Part shown: positions 28,996 through 38,500 of the stretch, in pieces
Position numbering within the stretch: position 1 is the stretch's first letter
Layout of the letters: each line of letters opens with the position of its first letter
Assembly: GCF_030269905.1 (NCBI RefSeq)
Contig: NZ_BSVC01000003.1
Span: 553,356-617,355, forward strand
DNA: 64,000 bases
Direction: 5' to 3'
DNA from: Pelosinus sp. IPA-1
GTDB lineage: Bacteria; Bacillota; Negativicutes; DSM-13327
Position numbers and translations under genes: made by a program
Notes under the pieces: model-generated
The model's database searches: none
Seen by the model: only the letters and a program-made list of their open reading frames with translations
Told to the model about the DNA's origin: nothing

Positions 28996-29640
28996 TTGAA
29001 GTTCTTCCTTGATACAGCAAACTTTAATGAAATTAAGGACGCTGCGGCCTTAGGAGTTGTAGCTGGAGTTACGACAAATCCTTCTTTAATTGCAAAAGAA
29101 AAAAGAAATATAAAAGAAGTTATAAAAGAAATTTGTGGGCTAGTTGATGGCCCTGTTAGTGCAGAAGTCATTAGTACTGTTTTTGAAGATATGTTGCCAG
29201 AAGCACGGGAATTAGCAGCTATTGCAGAGAATGTAGTTGTTAAGGTTCCGTTAAATATGGAGGGACTTAAGACAGTAAAGGCCCTAAAAAGTGAAGGGAT
29301 TAAAACGAATGTTACATTAATCTTTTCTGCGAATCAAGCCCTTATGGCCGCTCGCGCTGGAGCTTCTTATGTTAGTCCTTTTGTTGGCCGGCTAGATGAT
29401 ATCGGTCAGGATGGAATTGAATTAGTAAAAACCATAGCTGATATTTTTGCTATTCATGATATTGAAACAGAGATTATTGCTGCAAGCGTGCGCCATCCGA
29501 TTCATGTTACCCAATCTGCATTGGCTGGGTCACACATTGCTACTGTACCTTATAAAGTGCTTATTAGTTTACTTCAGCATCCTTTGACAGATGCAGGGAT
29601 AAAAAGATTTCTAGAAGACTGGAAAAACGCAAATTTATAG
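28996..29640 (+). CDS. fsa: Transaldolase, fructose-6-phosphate aldolase type
   Basis: A 214-residue small transaldolase of the FSA/TalC group, working on fructose 6-phosphate and related sugars in the pentose phosphate network. The family start FFLDTAN, the GVTTNPSLI loop and Lys83 (VVKVP), the Schiff-base lysine, are all present. TTG start with GAGGTG upstream. With glpX downstream it forms a central carbon pair; a small hairpin at 29686 separates them. Confidence 0.9.
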   Translation: MKFFLDTANFNEIKDAAALGVVAGVTTNPSLIAKEKRNIKEVIKEICGLVDGPVSAEVISTVFEDMLPEARELAAIAENVVVKVPLNMEGLKTVKALKSEGIKTNVTLIFSANQALMAARAGASYVSPFVGRLDDIGQDGIELVKTIADIFAIHDIETEIIAASVRHPIHVTQSALAGSHIATVPYKVLISLLQHPLTDAGIKRFLEDWKNANL

Positions 29641-29664
29641 TTCAAAGATAGTGAGTTTAAAATG

Positions 29665-29714
29665 GGTTCCAAGTAAGGATAAGTGAGACTTGGCATAAGC
29701 CGGGTCTTCTTTAT
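29665..29714 (+). repeat. Family B repeat fragment and terminator
   Basis: GGTTCCAAGTAAG and the terminal hairpin AGACTTGGC / GCCGGGTCT with TCTTTATT match the two ends of family B with the middle missing. The hairpin (29686-29707) and T-rich tail can end the fsa transcript. Confidence 0.65.
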
Positions 29715-29763
29715 TGCTTTTTAATAGAAAATATAATTGTTGTTTAAAAGGAGATGTTGCTAA

Positions 29764-30729
29764 ATGGATCGTGAACTCGCACTTGAATTTGTCCGTGTAA
29801 CAGAAGCCGCGGCGATTGCCTCAGGACGTTGGATGGGTAAAGGGGAAAAAAACTTAGCCGATCAGGCGGCTGTTGACGCAATGCGCGCAGCTTTTGATTG
29901 TGTTAATATTAATGGTAAAGTTGTTATTGGCGAAGGGGAAATGGATGAGGCCCCCATGTTATATATAGGGGAAGCTGTTGGCGGTGGTGGCCTTGATGTA
30001 GACATCGCAGTTGATCCTCTAGAAGGAACGAACTTAATTGCCAAAGGTTTGCCTGGTGCTATTGCAGTTCTTGCGATTGCATCCCGTGGTGGTCTTTTGC
30101 ATGCCCCGGATATGTATATGGATAAAATTGCCGTCGGGCCTAAGTGTGCCGGTAAAGTAAGCATTAAGGCATCGGTTACGGAAAACTTAAAGGCAGTAGC
30201 GACTGCTTTAGAACGTAAAATAGAAGATTTGACAGTCGTTATTCTAGATCGTCCTCGTCACGCTGACATTATTGCAGAAGCACGTAGTGCTGGCGCGCGA
30301 ATCAAGCTAATTACAGATGGTGATGTATCTCCCGCTGTTAACGTTTGTATTGAAGGCACAGGCGTTCATATGATGATTGGTATGGGTGGTGCACCAGAAG
30401 GCGTTATCGCAGCTGCTGCGGTTAAATGCTTAGGTGGCGATATGCAAGGTATTTTGCGCCCTGAAAATGAACAAGAGATTGCTCGGGCTAAAACGATGGG
30501 TATTATGGATATTAATAAAGTATTGACGATTGATGATTTGGTAAAAGGCGAGGATGTGTTTTTCGCTGCAACCGCTATTACCCAAGGTGATTTATTGAAC
30601 GGTGTGCGCTATTTTGGTGGCGGTGCACGGACCCATTCTATTGTTATGCGTTACAAAACTGGTACTGTACGTTTTGTAGATGCCATTCATAAATTTGATC
30701 GTAAACCTTTTTCCATTAAACGCGCGTAG
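29764..30729 (+). CDS. glpX: Fructose-1,6-bisphosphatase class II
   Basis: A gluconeogenic phosphatase of the GlpX type, 321 residues. The metal and substrate motifs GEGEMDEAPML and VDPLEGTNL are present, as is the GGAPEGVIAAAA segment. Divalent-metal dependent, cytoplasmic, homotetrameric or dimeric by family knowledge. Start ATG follows AAAGGAG. Followed by family A copy 6 and a terminator. Confidence 0.95.
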   Translation: MDRELALEFVRVTEAAAIASGRWMGKGEKNLADQAAVDAMRAAFDCVNINGKVVIGEGEMDEAPMLYIGEAVGGGGLDVDIAVDPLEGTNLIAKGLPGAIAVLAIASRGGLLHAPDMYMDKIAVGPKCAGKVSIKASVTENLKAVATALERKIEDLTVVILDRPRHADIIAEARSAGARIKLITDGDVSPAVNVCIEGTGVHMMIGMGGAPEGVIAAAAVKCLGGDMQGILRPENEQEIARAKTMGIMDINKVLTIDDLVKGEDVFFAATAITQGDLLNGVRYFGGGARTHSIVMRYKTGTVRFVDAIHKFDRKPFSIKRA

Positions 30730-30758
30730 AAATAGGTTTCTTGCTAGGTGTACTATTA

Positions 30759-30889
30759 TTTATCCGATGACTAAACCGCTCTAAAACTCCCATCTTCTAT
30801 TGGGAGCTAAGGCGGCTAAGTCCCTGGATAAGAAGGGCTAAGATTCAGATGGAGTTAAAACTCTATTTGAATCAAGTCTTCTTTATAAA
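30759..30889 (-). repeat. Family A repeat, copy 6 (short form, inverted)
   Basis: Full short form in reverse orientation 30 bp after glpX, with both hairpins intact. A terminator-like hairpin (GACTTGGC / GCCAAGTC, 30894-30913, then TCTCTTTGTTTTT) follows directly and resembles the terminal hairpin of family B. Confidence 0.87.
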
Positions 30890-31031
30890 AAAGGACTTGG
30901 CATTGGCCAAGTCTCTCTTTGTTTTTAAAATCGTAAATGATAGCACGTTTTAATTTTAAGTATTAATGTACTATTGATTTGTAAAAATTTAGCTGAAAGT
31001 TGCCAAAATGGTAAGCTAAATTGCTATGTTA

Positions 31032-31060
31032 TTGAAAATAGTATGCATAAATACTATAGT
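31032..31060 (+). promoter_or_regulatory. SigA-type promoter of the LysM/M23 peptidase gene
   Basis: TTGAAA (31032-31037), 17-bp spacer, TATAGT (31055-31060). Transcription would begin near 31067 and run into the hairpin at 31082. Confidence 0.65.
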
Positions 31061-31081
31061 TGGTGCTTATGATATATTATG

Positions 31082-31125
31082 TGAATATAACATAGAAAGT
31101 TTCTATGTTATATTCATGTTTTTTT
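31082..31125 (+). terminator. Terminator-like hairpin in the leader of the M23 peptidase gene
   Basis: A perfect 17-bp inverted repeat (TGAATATAACATAGAAA with its complement, one-base centre) ends at 31116 and is followed by TGTTTTTTT. It lies between the promoter and the ribosome binding site of the downstream gene, so it could be an attenuator or define a short RNA. Confidence 0.65.
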
Positions 31126-31148
31126 CACAAAAAAGTGGAGGTAATGAT

Positions 31149-32060
31149 GTGAATTTGATTTGGATACAAAAACGATCGAGATTTTTATATATGTTGGCAG
31201 CTTTTGTTTGTGTGGGATCTCTTCTTTTTTTTGCGGGTAAGACCCCTAAGAATCAACCAATAGAACCAAAGGTAGAGGCAGTTCAATCGGAGGAAAAAGC
31301 CAATATAGCAGCTCAGCCAGAAAACGTTCCTAAAAATAAAATCCACACTGTTAAAGAAGGTGAGACCTTGGGTGTGATTGCCGAGCTGTATAATATTGAT
31401 GTTGATACTTTGCAGGGAGCAAATGAAAATTTGAGTACCGATATTCATCCAGGAGATCAATTGATAATTTTACCGCAAAAAGGTGTACTCTATCGCGCAG
31501 ACATGGGAGATACCCTATGGAGGATTGCAAATACGTTTCAAGTAGATGTAGCTGCTATTATGGCGGCTAACAATAAGAAGGATGAAGAGTTAGCAATTGG
31601 CGAAAATCTGTTCATTCCTGGCGGTAAAAAAATTAAAGAGCCAGAACGGTTACTGGCAAGAGCCGAGTCACCAGCCTCACGTGGCGGTGTAAATAATCGT
31701 TTTATTTGGCCGACAGTAGGAGACGTAAGTTCTGGTTTTGGCTACCGATGGGGGAGGCATCATGACGGTATTGATCTTGCTAATGATATTGGAACAACTG
31801 TTCGTGCTGCCCGCTCGGGACGTGTAACCTATAGCGGTTGGTCGAGTGGGTATGGTCGATTGGTTACTATAGAGCACGATCAAGGATATACGACTTACTA
31901 TGGGCATCTTAATGAATCTCTTGTAGAGAGTGGAGAGTACGTAAAAGCAGGTCAAAGTATTGCGTACATGGGGAACACAGGGGACTCTACAGGGCCGCAT
32001 CTTCACTTTGAGGTGAGAAAAAACGGTACACCGATTAACCCATATAATGTATTACCATAA
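31149..32060 (+). CDS. LysM-M23 peptidoglycan peptidase
   Basis: A 303-residue envelope protein. A membrane segment (about 13-29) is followed by two LysM domains (HTVKEGETLGVIAELYNI, then YRADMGDTLWRIANTF) that bind peptidoglycan. A C-terminal M23 metallopeptidase domain has ligands in HHDGIDLA and HLHFEV, so it is a predicted zinc endopeptidase rather than a degenerate activator. GTG start at 31149 behind GGAGGT; the frame opens earlier at 31026 but that part contains the promoter and hairpin. A strong bidirectional terminator follows. Confidence 0.87.
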   Translation: MNLIWIQKRSRFLYMLAAFVCVGSLLFFAGKTPKNQPIEPKVEAVQSEEKANIAAQPENVPKNKIHTVKEGETLGVIAELYNIDVDTLQGANENLSTDIHPGDQLIILPQKGVLYRADMGDTLWRIANTFQVDVAAIMAANNKKDEELAIGENLFIPGGKKIKEPERLLARAESPASRGGVNNRFIWPTVGDVSSGFGYRWGRHHDGIDLANDIGTTVRAARSGRVTYSGWSSGYGRLVTIEHDQGYTTYYGHLNESLVESGEYVKAGQSIAYMGNTGDSTGPHLHFEVRKNGTPINPYNVLP

Positions 32061-32116
32061 AATAAAAAAGACATTTTAGAATTGTATTATGTTGACGATT
32101 CTATCTATAAATAATG

Positions 32117-32164
32117 CTAAAAAAGCTAAGGGCAATGTGGAATCACATTGCCCTTAGCTTTTTT
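32117..32164. terminator. Strong bidirectional terminator
   Basis: A nearly perfect stem of about 21 bp (AAAAAAGCTAAGGGCAATGTG and its complement) with A-run before and T-run after. A family B fragment (GCGGAATCAGATAGTATA, 32165-32190) abuts its T-run. Confidence 0.88.
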
Positions 32165-32226
32165 GCGGAATCAGATAGTATACATTTTTGATATTAATAG
32201 TATGTAGCACTTTGTGGGAAAACGTA

Positions 32227-32310
32227 TGAAACACGAGGTCGCAGATGCAAAGAAAGCAAGGGATTTATATATTTCATGTCCTTCACATTCTTCATGCCTT
32301 CGTGGTTCAA
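32227..32310. repeat. Family C inverted repeat, copy 3 (degenerate)
   Basis: TGAAACACGAGG at the left and CCTTCGTGGTTCA at the right, with GAAAGCAAGG/CCTTCACATTC-like inner matches. It is the least regular of the three TGAACCAC-type palindromes. Confidence 0.6.
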
Positions 32311-32342
32311 AAAGGACGCGTAGCGTTTTTCTTATGCCTTAA

Positions 32343-33137
32343 TTATTTCAACTGTTCTTTTAGTTCTTTTATTTTTAGATCCTTTATTAATATAGTTTTT
32401 TCATATTCTTTTTTTATGTCACTAAGGTTTTTATTCAGTTGATTGATAAAGGACGCCATTTCATCAGAGCTGCCCGCGATACGATTAAATAATAAAAGAT
32501 TAGAAGCTAGTATTTGTGGGATTTCTTTGTGAGAATATCGCAATTGATGGTCGATTTCTCCATAGCCTTCTTCAAAGATTGTTCGTACTTGAATTTCTGC
32601 AATTACTTTTTGGTTAGTAGGGAAAAATTCTATCAAGTAGTGAACAGAACGATAGCCGGATTTTCTTGAATTGATTTTAATCTTTAAATCTTCAAAACGC
32701 TGAGTGTCATCGCCTTCTCGAACATTTGCGGTAATTTCCATAACCTTCCAAGTTGTTGTAATGAAATTGTGGATATCATCCCAATCTTCTTTGAAAATAT
32801 GAATCGCCCTAATTCCAATTAAATCAGTTATTTCTTCTTTGTAATTTTCAACTGTAAACTGAAAATCTTTGCCATATGATTCTTTTCTAGATGGTGTTTT
32901 GCGAATGATTTTCTCGATAAGTCGTTCTGACTCTTTGACTCTAGATTTTACAAAATGTATTTTAGGGTGTGTTCTTAGTGTACTAGCGATAAATTCAGCC
33001 TGGGTTTGGTACACATATTTATAGTTATTAAAATCAAGAAAAATATCTGTTATCGTTTCCCAATTTATTTCACTCTTGATAATATCATCTTCAGAAATAT
33101 GATGAATTGTTAGAAAAGATTCTTTTATAAGGCTCAT
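32343..33137 (-). CDS. RelA/SpoT-domain protein (stand-alone alarmone synthetase-like)
   Basis: A 264-residue protein with a RelA/SpoT nucleotidyltransferase domain at about 60-205. Motifs are SRVKESERLIEKI (65-77), DLIGIR (105-110), GYRSVH (161-166), EIQVRT (181-186) and GYGEIDH (191-197). It lacks HD hydrolase, TGS and ACT domains and ends in a coiled coil. It should transfer pyrophosphate from ATP to a nucleotide, as small alarmone synthetases do, though toxic relatives (toxSAS) modify other targets. Start 33137 follows AGGGGA; the ATG at 33221 lacks a site. It is not in an operon, and no antitoxin partner is evident. Confidence 0.75.
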   Translation of the reverse strand: MSLIKESFLTIHHISEDDIIKSEINWETITDIFLDFNNYKYVYQTQAEFIASTLRTHPKIHFVKSRVKESERLIEKIIRKTPSRKESYGKDFQFTVENYKEEITDLIGIRAIHIFKEDWDDIHNFITTTWKVMEITANVREGDDTQRFEDLKIKINSRKSGYRSVHYLIEFFPTNQKVIAEIQVRTIFEEGYGEIDHQLRYSHKEIPQILASNLLLFNRIAGSSDEMASFINQLNKNLSDIKKEYEKTILIKDLKIKELKEQLK

Positions 33138-33346
33138 ATAATATTCCCCTCTGCATGAATAAGCAATATAGATAATGTAATTATAACGAAGAATTCTATA
33201 ATTAACAATTAATCTTCTCAAGATGTTTAATAATATATACGTGAATTGACCCTAGGCTTGAAATAGAATATTTTATCGCCTTTTTGAGAAATGCTAATAG
33301 AATGAGAAGCCATCAAGTTAACAAAATATACTATTTGGGGGATTCT

Positions 33347-34504
33347 ATGAATCTAGATTTAAACCTTTTACTGCCGTATCTTATTTTTGCCTTTCAGGGA
33401 CTCACAGCTCCTCTTGGCAGTGTTATGATCATAGAGATTGCTAGGAAGTATTCTGTAGATACTTCAACGATTGGTTATGTTTTTGCTCTTGGCATTATAG
33501 GTGGCGGCATAGCAGCCTTAGCAAGCGGTTTTTTGCTAGAGGTAATTGGAAAACGCAGACTCATTTTTGTAGGAATTTTATGTGGCGGATTGGCTGCTCT
33601 CTCAATTACGGTTTCTAATCATTTAACGATGTTTGGGATTGGTGTATTTCTTACAGGGTTGAGCAATTGGCTCTTGACGGCTGTTGGTAACGAGATCGTA
33701 ATTGAAAATTACCAAGGAAACAAACGCTCCTCAAAACTTAACTTACTAAATTTCTTTTATAGTGCAGGTGCGTTAGTAACTCCCGCTATGGCTGGTTCTA
33801 TGTTAGCGAGGGGCATTCAGTGGGAAATGATTTTTTTGACGCCCTTTACGTTACTAGGAGCATTGGCTCTATTTGCTTACTTTTTAAAATCTAACCTGCC
33901 TAAAGTTCCTGCAAATTCATTGGAAGAACTTGCGCAATCTAACTCTAGTGAAAGTTGGAGCTCAAGTATGTATCGGACTAGCATCGCTTTGGGAGTTTAT
34001 TGTATGTTGGAACTTAGTTATACCTATTGGATTGTTTTACATCTTCGGGAGAACTTGTCAGTAGATGTTGTGGAGGCAAGTTTGGTGCTGACTATTTTTT
34101 ATATATGCCAGGCGATAGGTAGAGTTATAACAGGGATTGTAATAAACTACATATCTCTTTACCGCTATATCATTTCCTGCGCTTTTATTGGTCTTGCTGC
34201 TGCCAGTTTCATTATTATTAGCAAGAGCTACGTAGTGATACTTTGCCTAACAATCTTGTTAGGGTTAGCAGTCGCTGGTTTGTATCCATCAATCCTCTCC
34301 TATGGAACCTTACAAGCTACGCATTCACCTCGTGCTGTGACTTTCTTTTTGACATCTGGTCTTGCTGGTTCCGTTGTGGGAATGTTGGTAACCAGTTTTC
34401 TAAAACAACAAGTTGGCTCTTGGGCATGTATTGTTGTCACGGCTGTATCGGCGGCATTGGTTATCCTATTGATAGGAAGTACTATAGAAAAGGGGGAGGG
34501 GTAA
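33347..34504 (+). CDS. Major facilitator superfamily transporter
   Basis: A 385-residue membrane protein with about 12 predicted helices. The GGGIAALASGFLLEVIGKRRLIF stretch between helices 2 and 3 resembles the MFS motif A, and a second half begins near TSIALGVYCMLELSY. It looks like the sugar/fucose-permease-like branch, but the substrate is unknown. Start ATG at 33347 follows GGGGGA; the open frame begins at 33284 without a ribosome binding site. It is divergent from the RelA/SpoT-domain gene. Confidence 0.8.
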   Translation: MNLDLNLLLPYLIFAFQGLTAPLGSVMIIEIARKYSVDTSTIGYVFALGIIGGGIAALASGFLLEVIGKRRLIFVGILCGGLAALSITVSNHLTMFGIGVFLTGLSNWLLTAVGNEIVIENYQGNKRSSKLNLLNFFYSAGALVTPAMAGSMLARGIQWEMIFLTPFTLLGALALFAYFLKSNLPKVPANSLEELAQSNSSESWSSSMYRTSIALGVYCMLELSYTYWIVLHLRENLSVDVVEASLVLTIFYICQAIGRVITGIVINYISLYRYIISCAFIGLAAASFIIISKSYVVILCLTILLGLAVAGLYPSILSYGTLQATHSPRAVTFFLTSGLAGSVVGMLVTSFLKQQVGSWACIVVTAVSAALVILLIGSTIEKGEG

Positions 34505-34583
34505 CCTAGCCGTTACTAATTGTATAAATACCACTCACATCGGCAATAATAGACTCATTGTAGTTGTATATAAAGAGGTAATC

Positions 34584-34967
34584 ATGGCTTATGTGATTGG
34601 CTGTTTAATGGCTGGTTTGAGTTTCTTATTAAATAAAGTGTTAATACAGTATATTGGCATTAAGGCTGTCATTAGTTATAGCCCTTTGGTAGAAGAAATG
34701 ACAAAGACACTTTGTTCTTACTATTTAGCGGCTGATATTTTAGTTACCCATGTTGTTTTTGGTATTTTGGAAGCTGCTTATGATTGGTATTGTGACCAGT
34801 TGGGGCGGGGGGGATATGCAGCTTTATTTAGTATAGTAGGTCACACCGTTTTTGGAGCATCTACACTTCTAATTTTACATATGAGTGGCAGCGTGGTCTT
34901 AGCAATTCTTGTAGCCAGCTGCATACATTTAGTTTGGAATGTAACAATGATTCGGTTATCTTCCTAA
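34584..34967 (+). CDS. Small PrsW-like intramembrane protease candidate
   Basis: A 127-residue, mostly hydrophobic protein with about four helices. It has SPLVEEMTK (an EExxK motif), GILEAAYD, GHTVFG and a final HLVWN. This order of glutamates and histidines matches PrsW/CPBP-type intramembrane proteases, in a size well below typical PrsW. PrsW in Bacillus starts anti-sigma factor degradation; whether this one does is inference. ATG follows AGAGGT. It lies just before fin, itself an anti-sigma factor gene. Confidence 0.55.
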   Translation: MAYVIGCLMAGLSFLLNKVLIQYIGIKAVISYSPLVEEMTKTLCSYYLAADILVTHVVFGILEAAYDWYCDQLGRGGYAALFSIVGHTVFGASTLLILHMSGSVVLAILVASCIHLVWNVTMIRLSS

Positions 34968-35018
34968 CTAGTTATAACTATAAGTTTTTACGTATTATTT
35001 TGGAGGCGAAAATGGATC

Positions 35019-35261
35019 ATGAAAATATATTATAGTTGTGAACATTGTGGTGATGCTATTGATACAATAGAGGTAGATGAAGTAGATGAAGTTAAGTTCG
35101 GTTTTGATTGCTTGACTGCTGAAGAACGCCAAGATATAATAAAAGTTGATTTAATGAAGAATACTATGTATGTTCATTCTTTATGTGATAAGTGTATAGA
35201 GTCCATGGGATTTTTTGAGGAAGGGCTGCCTCAAAAGCAGCAAAAAGAGCTTTTACATTAA
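35019..35261 (+). CDS. fin: Anti-sigma-F factor Fin (YabK) homologue
   Basis: An 80-residue zinc protein matching Fin: YYSCEHCGDAIDTIE at the N-terminus, GFDCLTAEERQDII, and a second knuckle LCDKC. Four cysteines (7, 10, 56, 59) would bind zinc. In Bacillus, Fin is made under SigF and shuts SigF off so the forespore can switch to SigG. Its place directly before mfd matches Bacillus yabK-mfd. The GGAGG site is about 12 nt from this ATG, and a closer ATG at 35012 opens an overlapping 7-residue frame, so initiation may be inefficient. Confidence 0.82.
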   Translation: MKIYYSCEHCGDAIDTIEVDEVDEVKFGFDCLTAEERQDIIKVDLMKNTMYVHSLCDKCIESMGFFEEGLPQKQQKELLH

Positions 35262-35372
35262 GAAATCTTCGATCTTCACAGCTTATGATGCAGGCAAAGA
35301 GTAGTCGTACTTGCTTGCAAAAAAAAGGTGGATTACATTTCTATTGTTTGCAGTATAATACAGTAAGGTACC

Positions 35373-35403
35373 AGGGCTTTAGCAACAGCTAAAGCCCCTT
35401 TTT
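35373..35403 (+). terminator. Intrinsic terminator after fin
   Basis: Stem GGGCTTTAGC / GCTAAAGCCC with a 4-nt loop and then CTTTTT. It uncouples fin from mfd. The next 140 bp before mfd show only a weak -10-like TATAGT near 35500. Confidence 0.85.
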
Positions 35404-35541
35404 ACCTGTCGCTCTTGTGAAGGATTAAGAGAGCTGCATGGTATGGTTGTGGTGTGTTAAATACCACATGTTCAGTGACTAGTTTTTTAAAATATCATGA
35501 TATAGTAGTATGAAAGTTTTCTGATTGTAGGATGAGGTGCT

Positions 35542-38500
35542 ATGAATAATTTATTTGAAATTATGAAAAATGACCCAGGGATAAAGCGGGTATTTGCCGC
35601 TTATCAAATGACTGCTAGCCAAAGCCAAATTTATGGCGTAACAGGTGCGCAAAAAAGCGCATTGTTGGCTGCGGCCTATCAATTAAGTCCAAGGCCTACT
35701 GTGATTATTACTGGCAATCAGGAGTCGGTGGAACAATTGCGTGCTGATTTTGCCACATTACTTCCTGGTACCCTTGTTCTTGAATTGCCTGCTTTGGATA
35801 TTATTACCTTTACTGCCGCTGCTAAAGGGGTAGAGTTAGCAGCCCGTCGTATGGATGTTTTAGGACGCATGATACGGGGGGAAAATCTGATTGTTTTAGC
35901 AACGGCTGAGGCAACAATCCAAAAAGTGTTACCACGAGAACATTTTGAGAATAATCGTATTACAATAACCAGTGGTACAGAAATTATCCGTGAGGAATTA
36001 TTAGAATCTCTGGTTCGATTTGGTTATGAGCGAGTGGAACAAGTAGACGGGCTTGGTCAATTTAGTGCCAGAGGCGGAATTATAGATATATTCCCTATCA
36101 GCAGTAAAGTGCCAATTCGTTTGGAGTTATTCGGCGATGAAGTAGATTCTCTGCGTGAATTTGATGCTGGGACACAAAGATCTATGCATCCTGTAGTGCA
36201 AGCTGACATTTTGCCTCTTTCAGAAGTAGAGCAAACAGGAACGCCTACTGTGTTCTTATCCTATTTGCCTTCTAGTGCCACTGTAGTATTTGATGAAGCT
36301 GCTCGCGTTCGGGAGCAGATGAGTAAGTTGGTTAAGGAAAATCCTGAACTGAAGAAAAGTACTTTTACTTGGTCAGATATAGTAGGCGCTGCGAAATATT
36401 ATAATGTAATGTACTTATCTTTAATGTTACAAAAGATTCCTTATACCCAACCTGATGAAATTGTTAGTATTACGGCTAAAAGTATTGTGCCATTTCAACG
36501 TCAGATGGATATGTTACTCGCCGAATTAAAAAGTTGGCAGGAGCATAAATCATATACTATTATTTTCATGTCAAATAGTGAGAAAGCCCTATCACTTCAG
36601 CATAGTTTGGCAGAGGACGGTATTCATGCTGTTTTTTCTGAAACAATTCCTGCCCTAGTGGAAGGCTCTGTATTAGTGACCGTGGGTTTATTAACGGCAG
36701 GTTTTGAGCTGCCACAGGCTCATATGGCTGTTATTACAGAAAAAGATATTATGGGCAGGCAAAAGAAAAAGCCTCGCCCAAGAGTGGGTAAAGGGCAGCA
36801 AATTGCCTACTTCCGTGATATTAAGATTGGCGACTATGTTGTACATGTCAATCATGGTATTGGAAAGTATGTAGGAGTAGAGACCCTTGTTGTTGGTAAC
36901 GTTCATAAAGATTACTTACACATCCGCTATGCTGGAGAAGACAAACTTTACGTTCCGACAGATCAAGTAAATCTATTACAAAAGTACATTGGTTCAGAAG
37001 GGGATGCACCTCGTTTAAACAAAATGGGGGGTAGCGAATGGCTAAAAGCCAAGGGAAAAGCAGAAAAGGCCGTGGCGGACATGGCAAAAGAATTGCTAGA
37101 GATCTATGCCAAACGGGAGATTGTATCTGGCTACGCTTTTGAGGCGGATACTCCTTGGCAAAAAGAATTTGAAGATGCTTTCCCTTTTGAAGAAACGCCA
37201 GATCAATTAAGTGCTATTACTGAAATAAAAGCAGATATGCAGCAGGCGAAGCCCATGGATCGACTATTATGTGGGGATGTGGGTTTTGGTAAAACGGAGG
37301 TTGCTGTTCGCGCAGCTTTTAAAGCGGTTATGGGTGGTAAGCAAGTGGCGATTTTGGTACCCACCACAGTGTTGGCTCAGCAGCATTATCAGACGATAAG
37401 TGCTCGGTTTGCCGGTTTTGGGCCAGTTGTAGATGTGATTAGTCGTTTTCGTAGTGCAAAAGAGCAACGTGCAACGATTGAGGCCTTAAGGAACGGCCAA
37501 GTAGACGTATTAATTGGGACACACCGTATTTTGCAATCGGATGTGAAATTTAAAGATATTGGTCTGCTCATTGTAGATGAAGAACAGCGTTTTGGGGTGA
37601 AGCAAAAAGAAAAGTTAAAACAGTGGAGTGCAGGCATTGACGTACTTACCTTAAGCGCTACACCAATCCCACGAACTCTACATATGTCATTAGTAGGGGC
37701 GAGGGATATGAGTATTATTGAAACTCCTCCCGAAGAACGTTTCCCCGTACAAAGTTATGTAGTGGAATATAACGAAGAAGTTATGCGTGATGCAATTAAA
37801 CGGGAACTAAAAAGAGGTGGTCAGGTATATTTTGTCTATAACAGAGTGCAAACCATTGATAAAATGCATCGTAGGTTGTCAGAAATGCTGCCTGATGCCA
37901 AAATTAGGGTAGCCCATGGGCAAATGCCAGAAGAAATATTAGAACAAGCTATGCTTGATTTTTATGAGGGTAATGATGATGTATTGCTGTGCACTAGTAT
38001 CATTGAAAATGGCCTTGATGTACCAAATGCCAATACCATTATTGTTTATGATGCAGATCGATTTGGCTTATCACAACTTTATCAGATGCGGGGAAGAGTC
38101 GGACGTTCTCATCGTATGGCTTTTGCCTATTTTACCTATCGACAAGATAAAGTTTTGACAGAAGTAGCTGAAAAACGTTTGCAAGCAATTAAGGAGTTTG
38201 CAGAATTAGGTGCGGGTTTTAAAATTGCCATGCGTGATTTAGAAATTAGAGGTGCTGGAAATCTCTTGGGAGCCCAGCAGCATGGACATATTGTTAGTGT
38301 AGGTTTTGAAATGTATTGTCGTTTATTGGATGAAGCTGTTCAACAGCTAAAAACTGGACAAAAATTCGAGGCACCGATTGAACCAGTGCTAGAATTTAAT
38401 ATAGATGCTTATATAAGTGGCGACTATATTAGCGATGCTATGCATAAAATTGAAATATACCAACGTATTGCTGCCAGCAGGAATGAACAACATATTTCGG

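Noticed and set aside
31026-31148. Longer start for the M23 peptidase
   Set aside because: The added 41 codons cover a promoter and a perfect terminator hairpin; GTG 31149 has a proper ribosome binding site.
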